From an uncultured Verrucomicrobiae bacterium (GTDB lineage: Bacteria > Verrucomicrobiota > Verrucomicrobiia > Verrucomicrobiales > DEV007): 8,542 nucleotides of DNA. This document shows positions 1-6,373 of the stretch, piece by piece. The notes under the pieces are model-generated. The model had not been told where the DNA came from. It was given only the letters and a program-made list of their open reading frames with translations, and searched no databases. The position numbers and the translations under genes are program-made. Each line of letters starts with the position of its first letter. Within the stretch, counting starts at the first letter, position 1. The stretch lies in contig CALDKL010000370.1 of assembly GCA_937898895.1 (NCBI GenBank), positions 1 to 8,542 on the forward strand. Reading direction: 5' to 3'.

Positions 1-962
1 TGGGTGGTGTTCGAGCTGTTGTATCCGCCGACCACGAGGAGCAGATCGAGCGGTTCCCGGAGCAGGTGGAAGAGGGCGTCCTGTCGCTCCTGGGTTGCTC
101 CGCAGATCGTATCGAAGACGGAAAACTTGTGGTCGTTCCCGTCGCGGCGGAGGATGGCCTCGCGCACCCGGCGCTGGATCTCCTCGGTTTCCGATTTCAG
201 CATGGTTGTCTGGTTCGCGACTCCGACGCACTCGAGGTGAAGGTCGGGATCAAAACCATCCGACATCGCTCCGGCGAAACGCTCGGCGAAAGCAACGGAA
301 TCCCCCCCGTGCTCCAGGTATTCACAGACGTAATCGACATCGTCGAGAGTCAGGACGATCAGGTAGTTTCCCTTCCCATCCTCGCCGGCGGCACGGGATG
401 CGGTGGCGCGAGTCTCTTCGTGGATCGCCTTGCCGTGGATGAGTGAGGTGATGCCCTCCTTCGCAAACGCCCGCACCCGCTTCCACACTTTCATGACGTC
501 GCCGCAAGTGGTGTCGACGATGTGACACCCCTTCGATTCGACCTTGTCCATGAAGGAGATCGGAGCACCGAAGGCGGGGACAATGACGACGTCGTCTTCA
601 GTCAGTTCGTCGTACTGTCCGTTCATCGACTGCCAGGGGAGGGAGACGATTCGCATCTCCTCGAGCTGGCGGTTCACCTCGGGATTGTGGATGATTTCGC
701 CGATGAGAAAGACGCGGTTTTCGGGAAAGACCCGCCGGGAGGCGTAGGCGAGGTCGATGGCACGTTCCACGCCATAGCAGAATCCGAACTGCTTCGCGAG
801 GCGGATGGTTGTGTTTCCGACAGAGAGGAGGCCCCCCCGGGTTCGCAACCGTTCGACGATGGAACTCTCGTAATGATTGGCCACCTCGGCCTGGACACGT
901 TCCATCACCTCGGGGGTGCGGACGTTGACCCGTCGGCGCTGACGCTCGGGCTGGGGAGGCAT
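1..962 (-). CDS. ispH: 4-hydroxy-3-methylbut-2-enyl diphosphate reductase IspH (LytB), 3'-truncated by the window edge
   Basis: Final enzyme of the cytosolic MEP isoprenoid pathway: a [4Fe-4S] enzyme reducing HMBPP to IPP and DMAPP. The 320 visible residues carry all three cluster cysteines: C62 in FGFCYGVERAI, C153 in DTTCGDVMKVW and C287 in TICGATQERQDA. Also present are the substrate-binding H92 (IIHNP), the HGKAIHEET motif (176-184), NQTTML (250-255) and VVGGYNSSNT (310-319). The N-terminal extension of about 50 residues before the first cysteine and the HGKxxHEET motif are typical of the roughly 400-residue plant/cyanobacterial branch, not the E. coli branch of about 315, so perhaps 80 residues lie outside the window. 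The ATG at 962 is the first in-frame start after the upstream stop; it has no Shine-Dalgarno sequence and follows a pyrimidine-rich stretch. It lies 28 bases after the L,D-transpeptidase gene and is probably co-transcribed with it. The family call is secure from the motifs. Confidence 0.96.
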   Translation of the reverse strand, partial: MPPQPERQRRRVNVRTPEVMERVQAEVANHYESSIVERLRTRGGLLSVGNTTIRLAKQFGFCYGVERAIDLAYASRRVFPENRVFLIGEIIHNPEVNRQLEEMRIVSLPWQSMNGQYDELTEDDVVIVPAFGAPISFMDKVESKGCHIVDTTCGDVMKVWKRVRAFAKEGITSLIHGKAIHEETRATASRAAGEDGKGNYLIVLTLDDVDYVCEYLEHGGDSVAFAERFAGAMSDGFDPDLHLECVGVANQTTMLKSETEEIQRRVREAILRRDGNDHKFSVFDTICGATQERQDALFHLLREPLDLLLVVGGYNSSNTT

Positions 963-990
963 GGGGGAAAGAGGCGGGACACGGCCCCGC

Positions 991-1674
991 TCAGAAGAGA
1001 ACTTCGCTGGTGCGATCGAGCGGAGCGTCGGTAATCAGGACCGAGCGGGGGGAGTCGGGAAGATTGTAATCGGTCGGACGAGGAACACTTTTGCCAACCG
1101 TCGCATCTTCGGGCTGGCTCTGCGCGATGTGAATGGGGGTGCCTTCTTTCACGAGATTGAAAAATTCCTGAGCGATCGTGCGGTGCAGCCGGAGGCAGCC
1201 GTGAGTCCGGGGTTCGGGCCAGACGGCACCCGCGTGAAATCCGTAGCCGGTCGTGAATTCCACCCACCAGGGCATCGGATACCCCACATAGCGGTAGCCG
1301 GGTGGAGTCCCGGAACTCTTACCAGGGATGATTTCGTCGCCCTTCACGTAGAAACCGTAAGTGCCGGACCGCTTCCTGGGCAATTTGTTGAAGGCCTTGA
1401 AGCTGCCGGTGGGAGTGGGATCACTTGCGGTGCCAATGGCGATTGCGGCGACAAAGCGAGGCTCGGTGCCCTCGAGGACGTAAACCGCGCGATTCTGCAG
1501 GCTGACTTTGACCTGGACGTTGGCCGGATTGGTCACCGTCCCGTAGCGGAGGGCCATACTGGTGGGCTTGCTTGGCTCCACTGTCTTGCAGGAGGTCTGC
1601 AACAAGGTGAAGGCCGTGGCCGATACGACGAGAATGGGTAGGCTGAATCCGAATACGAGTCTCCGAAGGTTCAT
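991..1674 (-). CDS. L,D-transpeptidase (YkuD domain), probable lipoprotein
   Basis: Periplasmic YkuD-family enzyme expected to form 3-3 peptidoglycan cross-links or attach proteins to peptidoglycan through a cysteine thioester. The 227-residue protein has a basic start (MNLRR), a hydrophobic segment at about 6-27 and C29 in LLQTSC, an imperfect lipobox because Gln occupies -3. The YkuD domain runs from about 53 to 185. Its signature is H147 (FHAGAVW), H158-G159 and catalytic C160 in THGCLRLH. The stretch PTPTGSF (87-92) is the usual start-of-core motif. The last ~40 residues are polar and not recognised. I chose the ATG at 1674 over a TTG 15 bases upstream because the signal peptide then begins at the basic residues. 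There is no Shine-Dalgarno sequence. It leads a probable two-gene unit with ispH, which may simply reflect shared transcription. Whether it is lipidated or cleaved by signal peptidase I is uncertain; the enzyme family is clear. Confidence 0.93.
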   Translation of the reverse strand: MNLRRLVFGFSLPILVVSATAFTLLQTSCKTVEPSKPTSMALRYGTVTNPANVQVKVSLQNRAVYVLEGTEPRFVAAIAIGTASDPTPTGSFKAFNKLPRKRSGTYGFYVKGDEIIPGKSSGTPPGYRYVGYPMPWWVEFTTGYGFHAGAVWPEPRTHGCLRLHRTIAQEFFNLVKEGTPIHIAQSQPEDATVGKSVPRPTDYNLPDSPRSVLITDAPLDRTSEVLF

Positions 1675-1695
1675 AGGGAAAAGAATCAAGCGGGT

Positions 1696-1724
1696 AATCT
1701 ACACCAATCCAGGGCTCGCGCGAA
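1696..1724 (-). promoter_or_regulatory. possible promoter for the L,D-transpeptidase-ispH unit
   Basis: On the minus strand a TAGATT hexamer (1701-1696) lies 22 bases before the ATG at 1674. It is preceded, with a 17-base spacer, by TTCGCG (1724-1719), a poor -35 match. The same TAGATT hexamer is the -10 box of the better plus-strand promoter at 1773-1800. Transcription would start near 1689 and give a very short leader. The weak -35 makes this tentative. Confidence 0.25.
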
Positions 1725-1772
1725 TCTCCCGGTGATCTTTTTGAGGGAAATGAATTTTTTATTTCCGAAATG

Positions 1773-1800
1773 TTGACAAACCCAAACTATCTGATAGATT
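1773..1800 (+). promoter_or_regulatory. sigma70-like promoter for a plus-strand transcript
   Basis: A perfect -35 hexamer TTGACA (1773-1778), a 16-base spacer and a -10 hexamer TAGATT (1795-1800; four of six consensus bases). An A/T-rich stretch with a T6 run just upstream (about 1752-1765) resembles an UP element. The expected start is near 1806-1808. It faces away from all annotated genes and reads directly into the small RNA candidate that follows. It is the best promoter match I noticed in the window. Confidence 0.6.
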
Positions 1801-1806
1801 TGAGGC

Positions 1807-1885
1807 GGTTACTTTCTCGGTAACTGTCTGTTTGTGTTTCGTGTTTCGGAGCCGCTCAGCCTTCGGGCTGAGCGGTTTCTGTTTG
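1807..1885 (+). ncRNA. candidate small RNA of about 80 nt, family not recognised
   Basis: Inferred from a promoter immediately upstream and an intrinsic terminator immediately downstream, in an intergenic region and opposite in direction to every gene here. The predicted transcript begins with a small hairpin: GTTAC (1808-1812) pairs with GTAAC (1820-1824) around a 7-base loop, and a G-U pair can extend it. Then comes a linker of about 25 bases (1826-1850) made almost only of T and G, with TGTTTCG twice in tandem, well suited to stay single-stranded and pair with A/C-rich targets. It ends in the strong stem at 1852-1875. The small open frame on this strand (from 1834) runs through the terminator stem and looks non-coding. 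An alternative is a short leader RNA of a lost gene. I cannot match it to a known family from memory. Confidence 0.45.
1850..1885 (+). terminator. intrinsic terminator with cUUCGg tetraloop
   Basis: A perfect 10-bp stem CCGCTCAGCC (1852-1861) / GGCTGAGCGG (1866-1875) with loop TTCG, closed by C-G. This is the exceptionally stable UUCG tetraloop in RNA. G1851-T1876 and A1850-T1877 can extend it. TTTCTGTTTG follows on the plus strand. The minus-strand side lacks a T run, so it should terminate plus-strand transcription. No plus-strand protein gene precedes it. Confidence 0.7.
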
Positions 1886-1889
1886 TGGG

Positions 1890-2194
1890 GGCGGATTTTT
1901 TCCGAAATTTCCGATGGATGCGGGAAGGCGGCGTGTCCAGCGAAGACGAGGCCGATGGAGATCCGGACTCTTGTAAGGGAAAGAGGTCGCGCAAGCACCG
2001 CTTCTTGAGAAAACAGTTCCCCTTCTTTGCCCCTTCCGCGCGGCTCGTCGATCACTGAGTTCGCACAATTCCCTCCTCCCGACTCGAGGCAGGATCGGAT
2101 TGCACACAAATTTGGCGAACAGCACCCGAACCAGAGGAGGTCGTCTCTCCAGCCTCTGCGACAGGTGCCTTTCGGAATCGAATGGAGCAGCGCT
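1890..2194. other. gene-free stretch between the small RNA terminator and the oxidoreductase stop codon
   Basis: About 300 bases with no coding region I can support. Open frames on both strands encode Arg/Pro/Ser-rich shadow-like sequences with no recognisable motif, and several run across the UUCG terminator stem. A weak inverted repeat CAGAGG/CCTCTG surrounds about 2131-2158 downstream of the oxidoreductase stop, but no T run follows it on the minus strand, so I do not call it a terminator. The segment may be 3'-untranslated region or decayed coding sequence. Confidence 0.5.
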
Positions 2195-3583
2195 TCAGGC
2201 CCAGGGCAGCTTCCACTGGCCGGGAATCGCCACGGCGTAGTTTCCGTCCGGACCGGGCTTCACAGGAGCCTCGGCGTTCATGTCGTAGTCCTTCGGCATG
2301 ATGGTGAAGTTCGACTTCACGGCGTCGTCCCACTTCACTTCCTGTCCGCTGTAGGTGGCGAGACGACCCAGGACGGAAGTGAAGGAACTGTTCGCCCCGG
2401 TGTAGGCATCGTTGTGGGCGATATTCTCGCGGATGCACTTGTGGAGATGGTCGTGCTCGACCTGGTAAGGGTTCGGATCGCCACTGCGAGGAGCGCGATA
2501 CTGCCACTTCACGTTGCCTTTGAAATCAGTGATTCGTCCGGGCCCAAGTTGGAGGATGCCCTCGGTTCCGTGAAGCTCCTCGGCGACCTTGCTCCAGGTG
2601 CCATTGATGTGACGGCACTGGCTGTTCATCACTGCGCCGCCATGCTCATTTCCATAGCGGAATTCGACAAAATGGTGATCGAAGATTTCGCCCACTGTGC
2701 GCGGTTCCGTGCCGGCGCGACCACCCATGCCCTGGGCGATCACGGGATGTCCGCCCCTGGCTGAGTCACCACTGACGAACCAGTTCATGACGTCGATGTT
2801 GTGGACGTGTTGCTCGGTGATGTGGTCACCGCAGAGCCAGTTGAAATGGTACCAGTTGCGCATCTGGTATTCCATCTCAGTCCAGCCGGGTTCGCGGGCC
2901 ACGATCCAGGGACGTGTTCCGTTCCACCAAACCTGACCGCCCCGGATGTCGCCGATCAACTTCTCTTCATGCACTTTTTTGAAAGCCTCGAGATACACCT
3001 GTTGGTAGTGGCGTTGCAGACCGACGACGACTTTCAATTTCTTCTCGTCGGCCTGTTTGGCTGCCTCGATGACTTTGTTGAAACCCCATGCGTCGACGCA
3101 GACGGGCTTCTCCATGAAGACGTGTTTTCCCTTCTGCACGGCGTATTCAAAGTGGATCGGACGGAATCCCGGGGGAGTCGCGATGACGACGAGGTCACAT
3201 TGGTCGATGACCCCCTTGTAGGCATCAAATCCGGCGTACTGGCGGCTCTTGGGAACGTCGATCTGGGCTGACTTGCCCATTTTATCGAGTTGTTCCTGGA
3301 TCTTGGGGAGACCTGCCGCGCGCTTGCCTCCGCCATCGATCTTGTCCTGAAAGGCGTCGGCGACAGCGACAAGCCTCGCGCTGTCACTCGCCGTGAGATT
3401 CTGGATGATGGCACCGGAGCCACGTCCGCCCAGGCCGATCATGCCGACTTTGATCGCGTCGCTGCCGGCGACCTGGGCACAAAGTTCTACGGGGAGGGCG
3501 GCGGCGGCACTTGCAATCGCAGCACCGGCGACAAAACGGCGGCGAGAGAGAGACGTTTCGGTGGATGGGGTGGATTCGCTCAT
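2195..3583 (-). CDS. Tat-exported Gfo/Idh/MocA-family oxidoreductase
   Basis: NAD(P)-dependent dehydrogenase of the Gfo/Idh/MocA superfamily, whose members usually oxidise or reduce sugars, inositols or derived acids; the substrate cannot be read from sequence. The 462-residue protein begins with a twin-arginine signal (SRRRFVAG, residues 13-20, then an alanine-rich hydrophobic stretch to about 31), so it is probably exported folded with its cofactor. The Rossmann domain follows with GLGGRGSG (50-57), and the family motif MEKPV is at 157-161. The C-terminal alpha/beta domain contains WWNGTRPW (219-226) and the His-rich CGDHITEQHVHNIDVMNW (251-268), the expected place of catalytic and substrate residues. 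It stands alone, with a 145-base gap upstream and a 520-base gap downstream, so it is likely its own transcription unit. Such Tat-exported members are numerous in Planctomycetes and Verrucomicrobia (family knowledge). No Shine-Dalgarno sequence precedes the ATG. Confidence 0.92.
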   Translation of the reverse strand: MSESTPSTETSLSRRRFVAGAAIASAAAALPVELCAQVAGSDAIKVGMIGLGGRGSGAIIQNLTASDSARLVAVADAFQDKIDGGGKRAAGLPKIQEQLDKMGKSAQIDVPKSRQYAGFDAYKGVIDQCDLVVIATPPGFRPIHFEYAVQKGKHVFMEKPVCVDAWGFNKVIEAAKQADEKKLKVVVGLQRHYQQVYLEAFKKVHEEKLIGDIRGGQVWWNGTRPWIVAREPGWTEMEYQMRNWYHFNWLCGDHITEQHVHNIDVMNWFVSGDSARGGHPVIAQGMGGRAGTEPRTVGEIFDHHFVEFRYGNEHGGAVMNSQCRHINGTWSKVAEELHGTEGILQLGPGRITDFKGNVKWQYRAPRSGDPNPYQVEHDHLHKCIRENIAHNDAYTGANSSFTSVLGRLATYSGQEVKWDDAVKSNFTIMPKDYDMNAEAPVKPGPDGNYAVAIPGQWKLPWA

Positions 3584-3624
3584 GATTGGTCAGGGTTGGG
3601 ATTCAGAAAAGGGCAGGGAACCGG

Positions 3625-3640
3625 AGAATCCGGAGATTCT
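3625..3640. repeat. short perfect inverted repeat in the oxidoreductase leader
   Basis: AGAATC (3625-3630) and GATTCT (3635-3640) form a 6-bp stem with a CGGA loop, in the 5'-untranslated region of the oxidoreductase gene about 42 bases before its ATG. It could be a small RNA hairpin or an operator half-site pair. It is short enough to be chance. Confidence 0.3.
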
Positions 3641-3655
3641 TTGTGAAGTCTCCCG

Positions 3656-3684
3656 AACCTAGCAATCGCCCTGCGGAAGTGCAA
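3656..3684 (-). promoter_or_regulatory. possible promoter of the oxidoreductase gene
   Basis: On the minus strand TTGCAC (3684-3679) and TAGGTT (3661-3656) are separated by 17 bases in the gap between tsaD and the oxidoreductase gene. A transcript would start near 3649, leaving a leader of about 65 bases that includes the inverted repeat at 3625-3640. The -10 box matches consensus at only three positions, so this rests mainly on spacing and location. Confidence 0.35.
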
Positions 3685-3728
3685 TCCCCAACCGCGCCGC
3701 GACTGCGGCATATCCTCCGACGGCGACC

Positions 3729-4745
3729 TCATGCCACCCGCCAGTTCGGGTCGATGTCTCCATCCAGAGGAGACGGGGGAAAGCCCCCATTTCTTCGCGC
3801 TGCGGCAGCGAAGGCAATCATGGCGGCATTGTCGGTGGAGTATGCGGGATCAGCGAGCCATACCTCGAGACCAGCCTTCGCCGCCTCGGACGCGACGCGT
3901 TCGCGGAGTCGGCGATTGCAACTGACCCCGCCGCTGACCGAGGCGGAACGAAGGCGGCAGTGACGGCAGGCTGCGATGAGTTTCGCGACGAGGATATCGA
4001 CGATGGCTTCTTCAAAAGAAGCGCAAAAGTCAGAGAGTGCCGAACCATGAGGCACCCCGCCAAGTCGGTCGATGGCGTAGCGAGCTGAGGTTTTCAATCC
4101 ACTGAAACTGAATTCGAAGTCGCCGCTGTGTTTCATGCTGCGCGGAAAATCGAAGGCGTTACGACACCCCGTTTCTGCGTGCCGTGCGATCTCGGGTCCG
4201 CCGGGGTAGGGGAGTCCGAGCAGTTTGCCCACCTTGTCAAACGCTTCACCGGCGGCATCGTCTTTGGTCGATCCGAGGAGTCGGTATTGCCCCACGCCGA
4301 GGACTTCGATGAGGAGGGTGTGCCCGCCGCTCACGATCAGTGCGACGTGGGGCTCGATCGGGCGAACGGGTTGGAGGAACGGGGAGAGCAGGTGGCCCTC
4401 CATGTGATTGATCGAGTAGAAAGGCCGGCACAGTCCGACGGCGAGAGCCTTGGCGAAGGTGTCACCGACGAGGAGAGAACTGGCCAGGCCTGGACCCGAG
4501 GTTGCGGCGACAAGTCCGATATCAGACAAGGCAATCCCGGCCTCCCTGAAGGCCGACTCGAGAAGTGGGCGAAGATCGAGGCTGTGATTGCGCGAAGCGA
4601 GTTCGGGAACGACTCCTCCGTAGGGAGCGTGAAGACGGACCTGCGAGGCGATGCGGCTGACAAGCGGTCGGCCATCGGCCGCCGCGATGGCAACGGCCGT
4701 TTCGTCACAGGATGTCTCGATGGCGAGGACAAGCTCCGCGCTCAT
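3729..4745 (-). CDS. tsaD: tRNA N6-adenosine threonylcarbamoyltransferase TsaD
   Basis: Catalytic subunit (Kae1/YgjD family) that transfers the threonylcarbamoyl group from TC-AMP to A37 of ANN-decoding tRNAs, giving t6A, together with TsaB and TsaE, which are not in this window. At 338 residues it has the usual bacterial length. Visible motifs are AIETSCDET (8-16), the metal-binding HxxxH in NHMEGH (H114, H118), SGGHT (139-143), the nucleotide-binding stretch GSTKDDAAGEAFDKVGK (158-174), PGGPEI (181-186), FSFSGLKT (212-219), SGGVSCNRRLR (271-281) and STDNAAMIA (303-311), whose D305 is the third metal ligand. All key residues are intact. The ATG at 4745 places the ETSCDET motif at the normal distance from the N-terminus. 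It begins 27 bases after the protease stop codon, so the two are probably co-transcribed. No Shine-Dalgarno sequence is present. Confidence 0.98.
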   Translation of the reverse strand: MSAELVLAIETSCDETAVAIAAADGRPLVSRIASQVRLHAPYGGVVPELASRNHSLDLRPLLESAFREAGIALSDIGLVAATSGPGLASSLLVGDTFAKALAVGLCRPFYSINHMEGHLLSPFLQPVRPIEPHVALIVSGGHTLLIEVLGVGQYRLLGSTKDDAAGEAFDKVGKLLGLPYPGGPEIARHAETGCRNAFDFPRSMKHSGDFEFSFSGLKTSARYAIDRLGGVPHGSALSDFCASFEEAIVDILVAKLIAACRHCRLRSASVSGGVSCNRRLRERVASEAAKAGLEVWLADPAYSTDNAAMIAFAAAARRNGGFPPSPLDGDIDPNWRVA

Positions 4746-4772
4746 GTTCGAAAAGCGATGACTCCCGGTTTC

Positions 4773-6299
4773 TCACTGCGGCGGAACCGGAGCGGGCTTG
4801 GGCGTACTCCCTTTTGGGGAATCGGCTTTCGGTGCAGGGGGAGCGACCTTTGGTGCTTCGGGGGGGCTCGGTTTCGCCGGAGCGGTCGATTTGGGGGCTT
4901 CTCCGGGTTTGGGAGCTGGCGCTGGTTTCGGAGCTGGTGCTGGTTTCGGAGGCGACGTTTCCTTCATGGCGGCCTTTGGGTCCACCGCCGGAGGCGCGAC
5001 CGGTGCCGGTGCGAGACCCTTCGCGGCAGTCTTCGCGTAGACCAGCGCACCCTTCATCGCATCGACGGCGCGGACAAGCTGCGGATCGGTGAAGTTCCCG
5101 ATTCGTTCCCGTTCCTCCGGAGAAAGGGAGTTGCGGCTGAACCATTCGGCGAGCTGTTGCTCCTGAGTTGGTGTCAGAGGGGCGACAATGTTAGGGATGA
5201 CACCGTTCTCGTGGATGGTGCGGTGGCTGGGGGTGTAGTACTTCGCCGTGGTCATGCGGATGGCCTTGCCCTCGCCGATGGGGATGATGGACTGCACCGA
5301 TCCTTTTCCGAAGGTGGTCTCTCCTACAACGATGCAGCGTTTCAGATCCTGGAGCGCTCCGGAGACAACCTCGGCTCCGCTGGCCGAGGAATGATTCACG
5401 AGGATGGCGAGCGGATAGTCGCGTTCGCGGCGCTTGCTCTCCGCGCTCGTTCGGTAAACCTTGATTTCCCCGGATCCGGGTTTGCCTTCCGTGGTGAGCA
5501 CGACCGTGCCCGCCTTCACAAATTCGCCGCACACGTCGATGGCACTGCCGAGGAGCCCGCCCGGGTTGTTGCGCATGTCGAGGACAAAGGCATCCAACCC
5601 CTCCTGCTCGAGCTTGTCGAGAGCGTCGGCGAGTTCCTGCGCGGTCGGCTCGCTGAACTGAAGGATGCGGGCGTATCCCATCCGATAGGGTGCGGTGAGA
5701 CGCGGGTCGAGAATGCGCGCGTCTTCGACGGAAGATTGTTTGATGATCTCGCGTTTCATCGTGAACTCGTGGAGTTTCTGGGTCGCGGGCCGCCGGATCG
5801 TGAGGGTGAGCGGCTCCCCCGGCTTGCCCCGCAACAGGTTCACTGCCTCGGCCATGCCCAGTTCCTCGGTGAGTTGGTTGTTGATCTTGAGAATCTGGTC
5901 TCCGGGCAGGATGCCGACGCGGGCGGCAGGGCCGTCCTCTCGCGCCGTGACGATGGTGAGAACCTCGTTCTTTGTCGAGATGGTCACACCGATCCCTTCG
6001 TAGGTGCTGTCAGTGTGCTGCTTGAGCTGGTCGAAGACCTTCGGCTGCATGAACTGAGAATGGGGGTCGAGCGAGGCGAGCATGCCCTCGAGGGCGCTGT
6101 TGATCAGCTTTTCATAAGTGACCTTGTCCGAATCGACGTACCCTTGCCGGATCGTCTCGAGAACCTCGGTAAAGAGTTCCATTTCCGCGAATCCGGAGTC
6201 TCCGGCAGCTTCCTCCTGCGCGTGGATTCGGACGGTAGCGCCACTACAGAGGGCCAGGCCCGCAACCATCAGGGCGGAGAGGCGGAGGAGTTGTGTCAT
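4773..6299 (-). CDS. C-terminal processing peptidase (S41 family) with Pro/Ala/Lys-rich tail
   Basis: Periplasmic carboxyl-terminal processing protease that degrades or trims envelope proteins; peptidoglycan hydrolases are frequent substrates in other bacteria. The 508-residue protein has a signal peptide (MTQLLRL plus hydrophobic core, likely cut after HA at 27), an N-terminal helical segment, a PDZ domain at about 98-175 (EGIGVTIS; GDQILKINN), and the S41 core with DMRNNPGG (242-249). The Ser/Lys dyad is S307 in SASGAE and K332 in FGKGSVQ, 25 residues apart as in E. coli Prc and B. subtilis CtpB, with Q336 nearby. From about 430 to the end the chain is Pro/Ala/Lys-rich with repeated PAPKP units, beyond the family core; such tails can span or bind the cell wall. 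I chose the ATG at 6299 over a TTG 18 bases upstream because the signal peptide then starts normally. It sits directly ahead of tsaD. The family is certain, the substrate unknown. Confidence 0.95.
   Translation of the reverse strand: MTQLLRLSALMVAGLALCSGATVRIHAQEEAAGDSGFAEMELFTEVLETIRQGYVDSDKVTYEKLINSALEGMLASLDPHSQFMQPKVFDQLKQHTDSTYEGIGVTISTKNEVLTIVTAREDGPAARVGILPGDQILKINNQLTEELGMAEAVNLLRGKPGEPLTLTIRRPATQKLHEFTMKREIIKQSSVEDARILDPRLTAPYRMGYARILQFSEPTAQELADALDKLEQEGLDAFVLDMRNNPGGLLGSAIDVCGEFVKAGTVVLTTEGKPGSGEIKVYRTSAESKRRERDYPLAILVNHSSASGAEVVSGALQDLKRCIVVGETTFGKGSVQSIIPIGEGKAIRMTTAKYYTPSHRTIHENGVIPNIVAPLTPTQEQQLAEWFSRNSLSPEERERIGNFTDPQLVRAVDAMKGALVYAKTAAKGLAPAPVAPPAVDPKAAMKETSPPKPAPAPKPAPAPKPGEAPKSTAPAKPSPPEAPKVAPPAPKADSPKGSTPKPAPVPPQ
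4912..4947 (-). repeat. two tandem 18-bp units in the protease tail
   Basis: Copies at 4912-4929 and 4930-4947 differ at one base (plus-strand GGAGCTGGCGCTGGTTTC versus GGAGCTGGTGCTGGTTTC). They are in frame and encode a duplicated hexapeptide of the PAPAPK type. This is a recent in-frame duplication inside low-complexity coding sequence and a likely site of length variation between strains. Confidence 0.85.
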
Positions 6300-6373
6300 C
6301 CGCCAAGGTGCCCCCAACCCCGTCGCATTTCAAGACGGCTCTTCCATCGCCGGAAAAGAGAACGCTCCACGAC

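Noticed and set aside
522..1034. Plus-strand open frame of 170 codons opposite ispH
   Set aside because: The minus strand here encodes all the IspH signature motifs, so this is a shadow frame.
961..1641. Plus-strand open frame of 226 codons opposite the L,D-transpeptidase gene
   Set aside because: The minus strand has the intact YkuD HxG...THGC signature and a signal peptide; the plus frame shows nothing.
1751..1779. Minus-strand promoter using TTGTCA (1779-1774), overlapping the plus-strand -35 box
   Set aside because: At spacers of 15-19 bases the -10 hexamers are AATTCA-like and match poorly; the apparent -35 arises from the near-palindromic TTGACAA.
1834..2058. A 74-codon plus-strand open frame downstream of the good promoter
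   Set aside because: It crosses the strong terminator within its first 20 codons, has no ribosome-binding site and no recognisable sequence; a non-coding RNA explains the promoter and terminator better.
1759..2125. Overlapping minus-strand open frames (61-116 codons) in the intergenic region
   Set aside because: They run through the UUCG terminator stem and the plus-strand promoter, have shadow-like Arg/Ser/Pro composition and no supporting motif.
2131..2158. Inverted repeat CAGAGG/CCTCTG as a terminator of the oxidoreductase gene
   Set aside because: Only 6 bp with a 15-base loop and no T run on the minus strand.
6300..6373. Imperfect CTCTTTTCC/GGAAGAG pairing in the gap between the DUF3307 and protease genes as a terminator
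   Set aside because: The stem is mismatched and no T tract follows on the minus strand; read-through is more likely.
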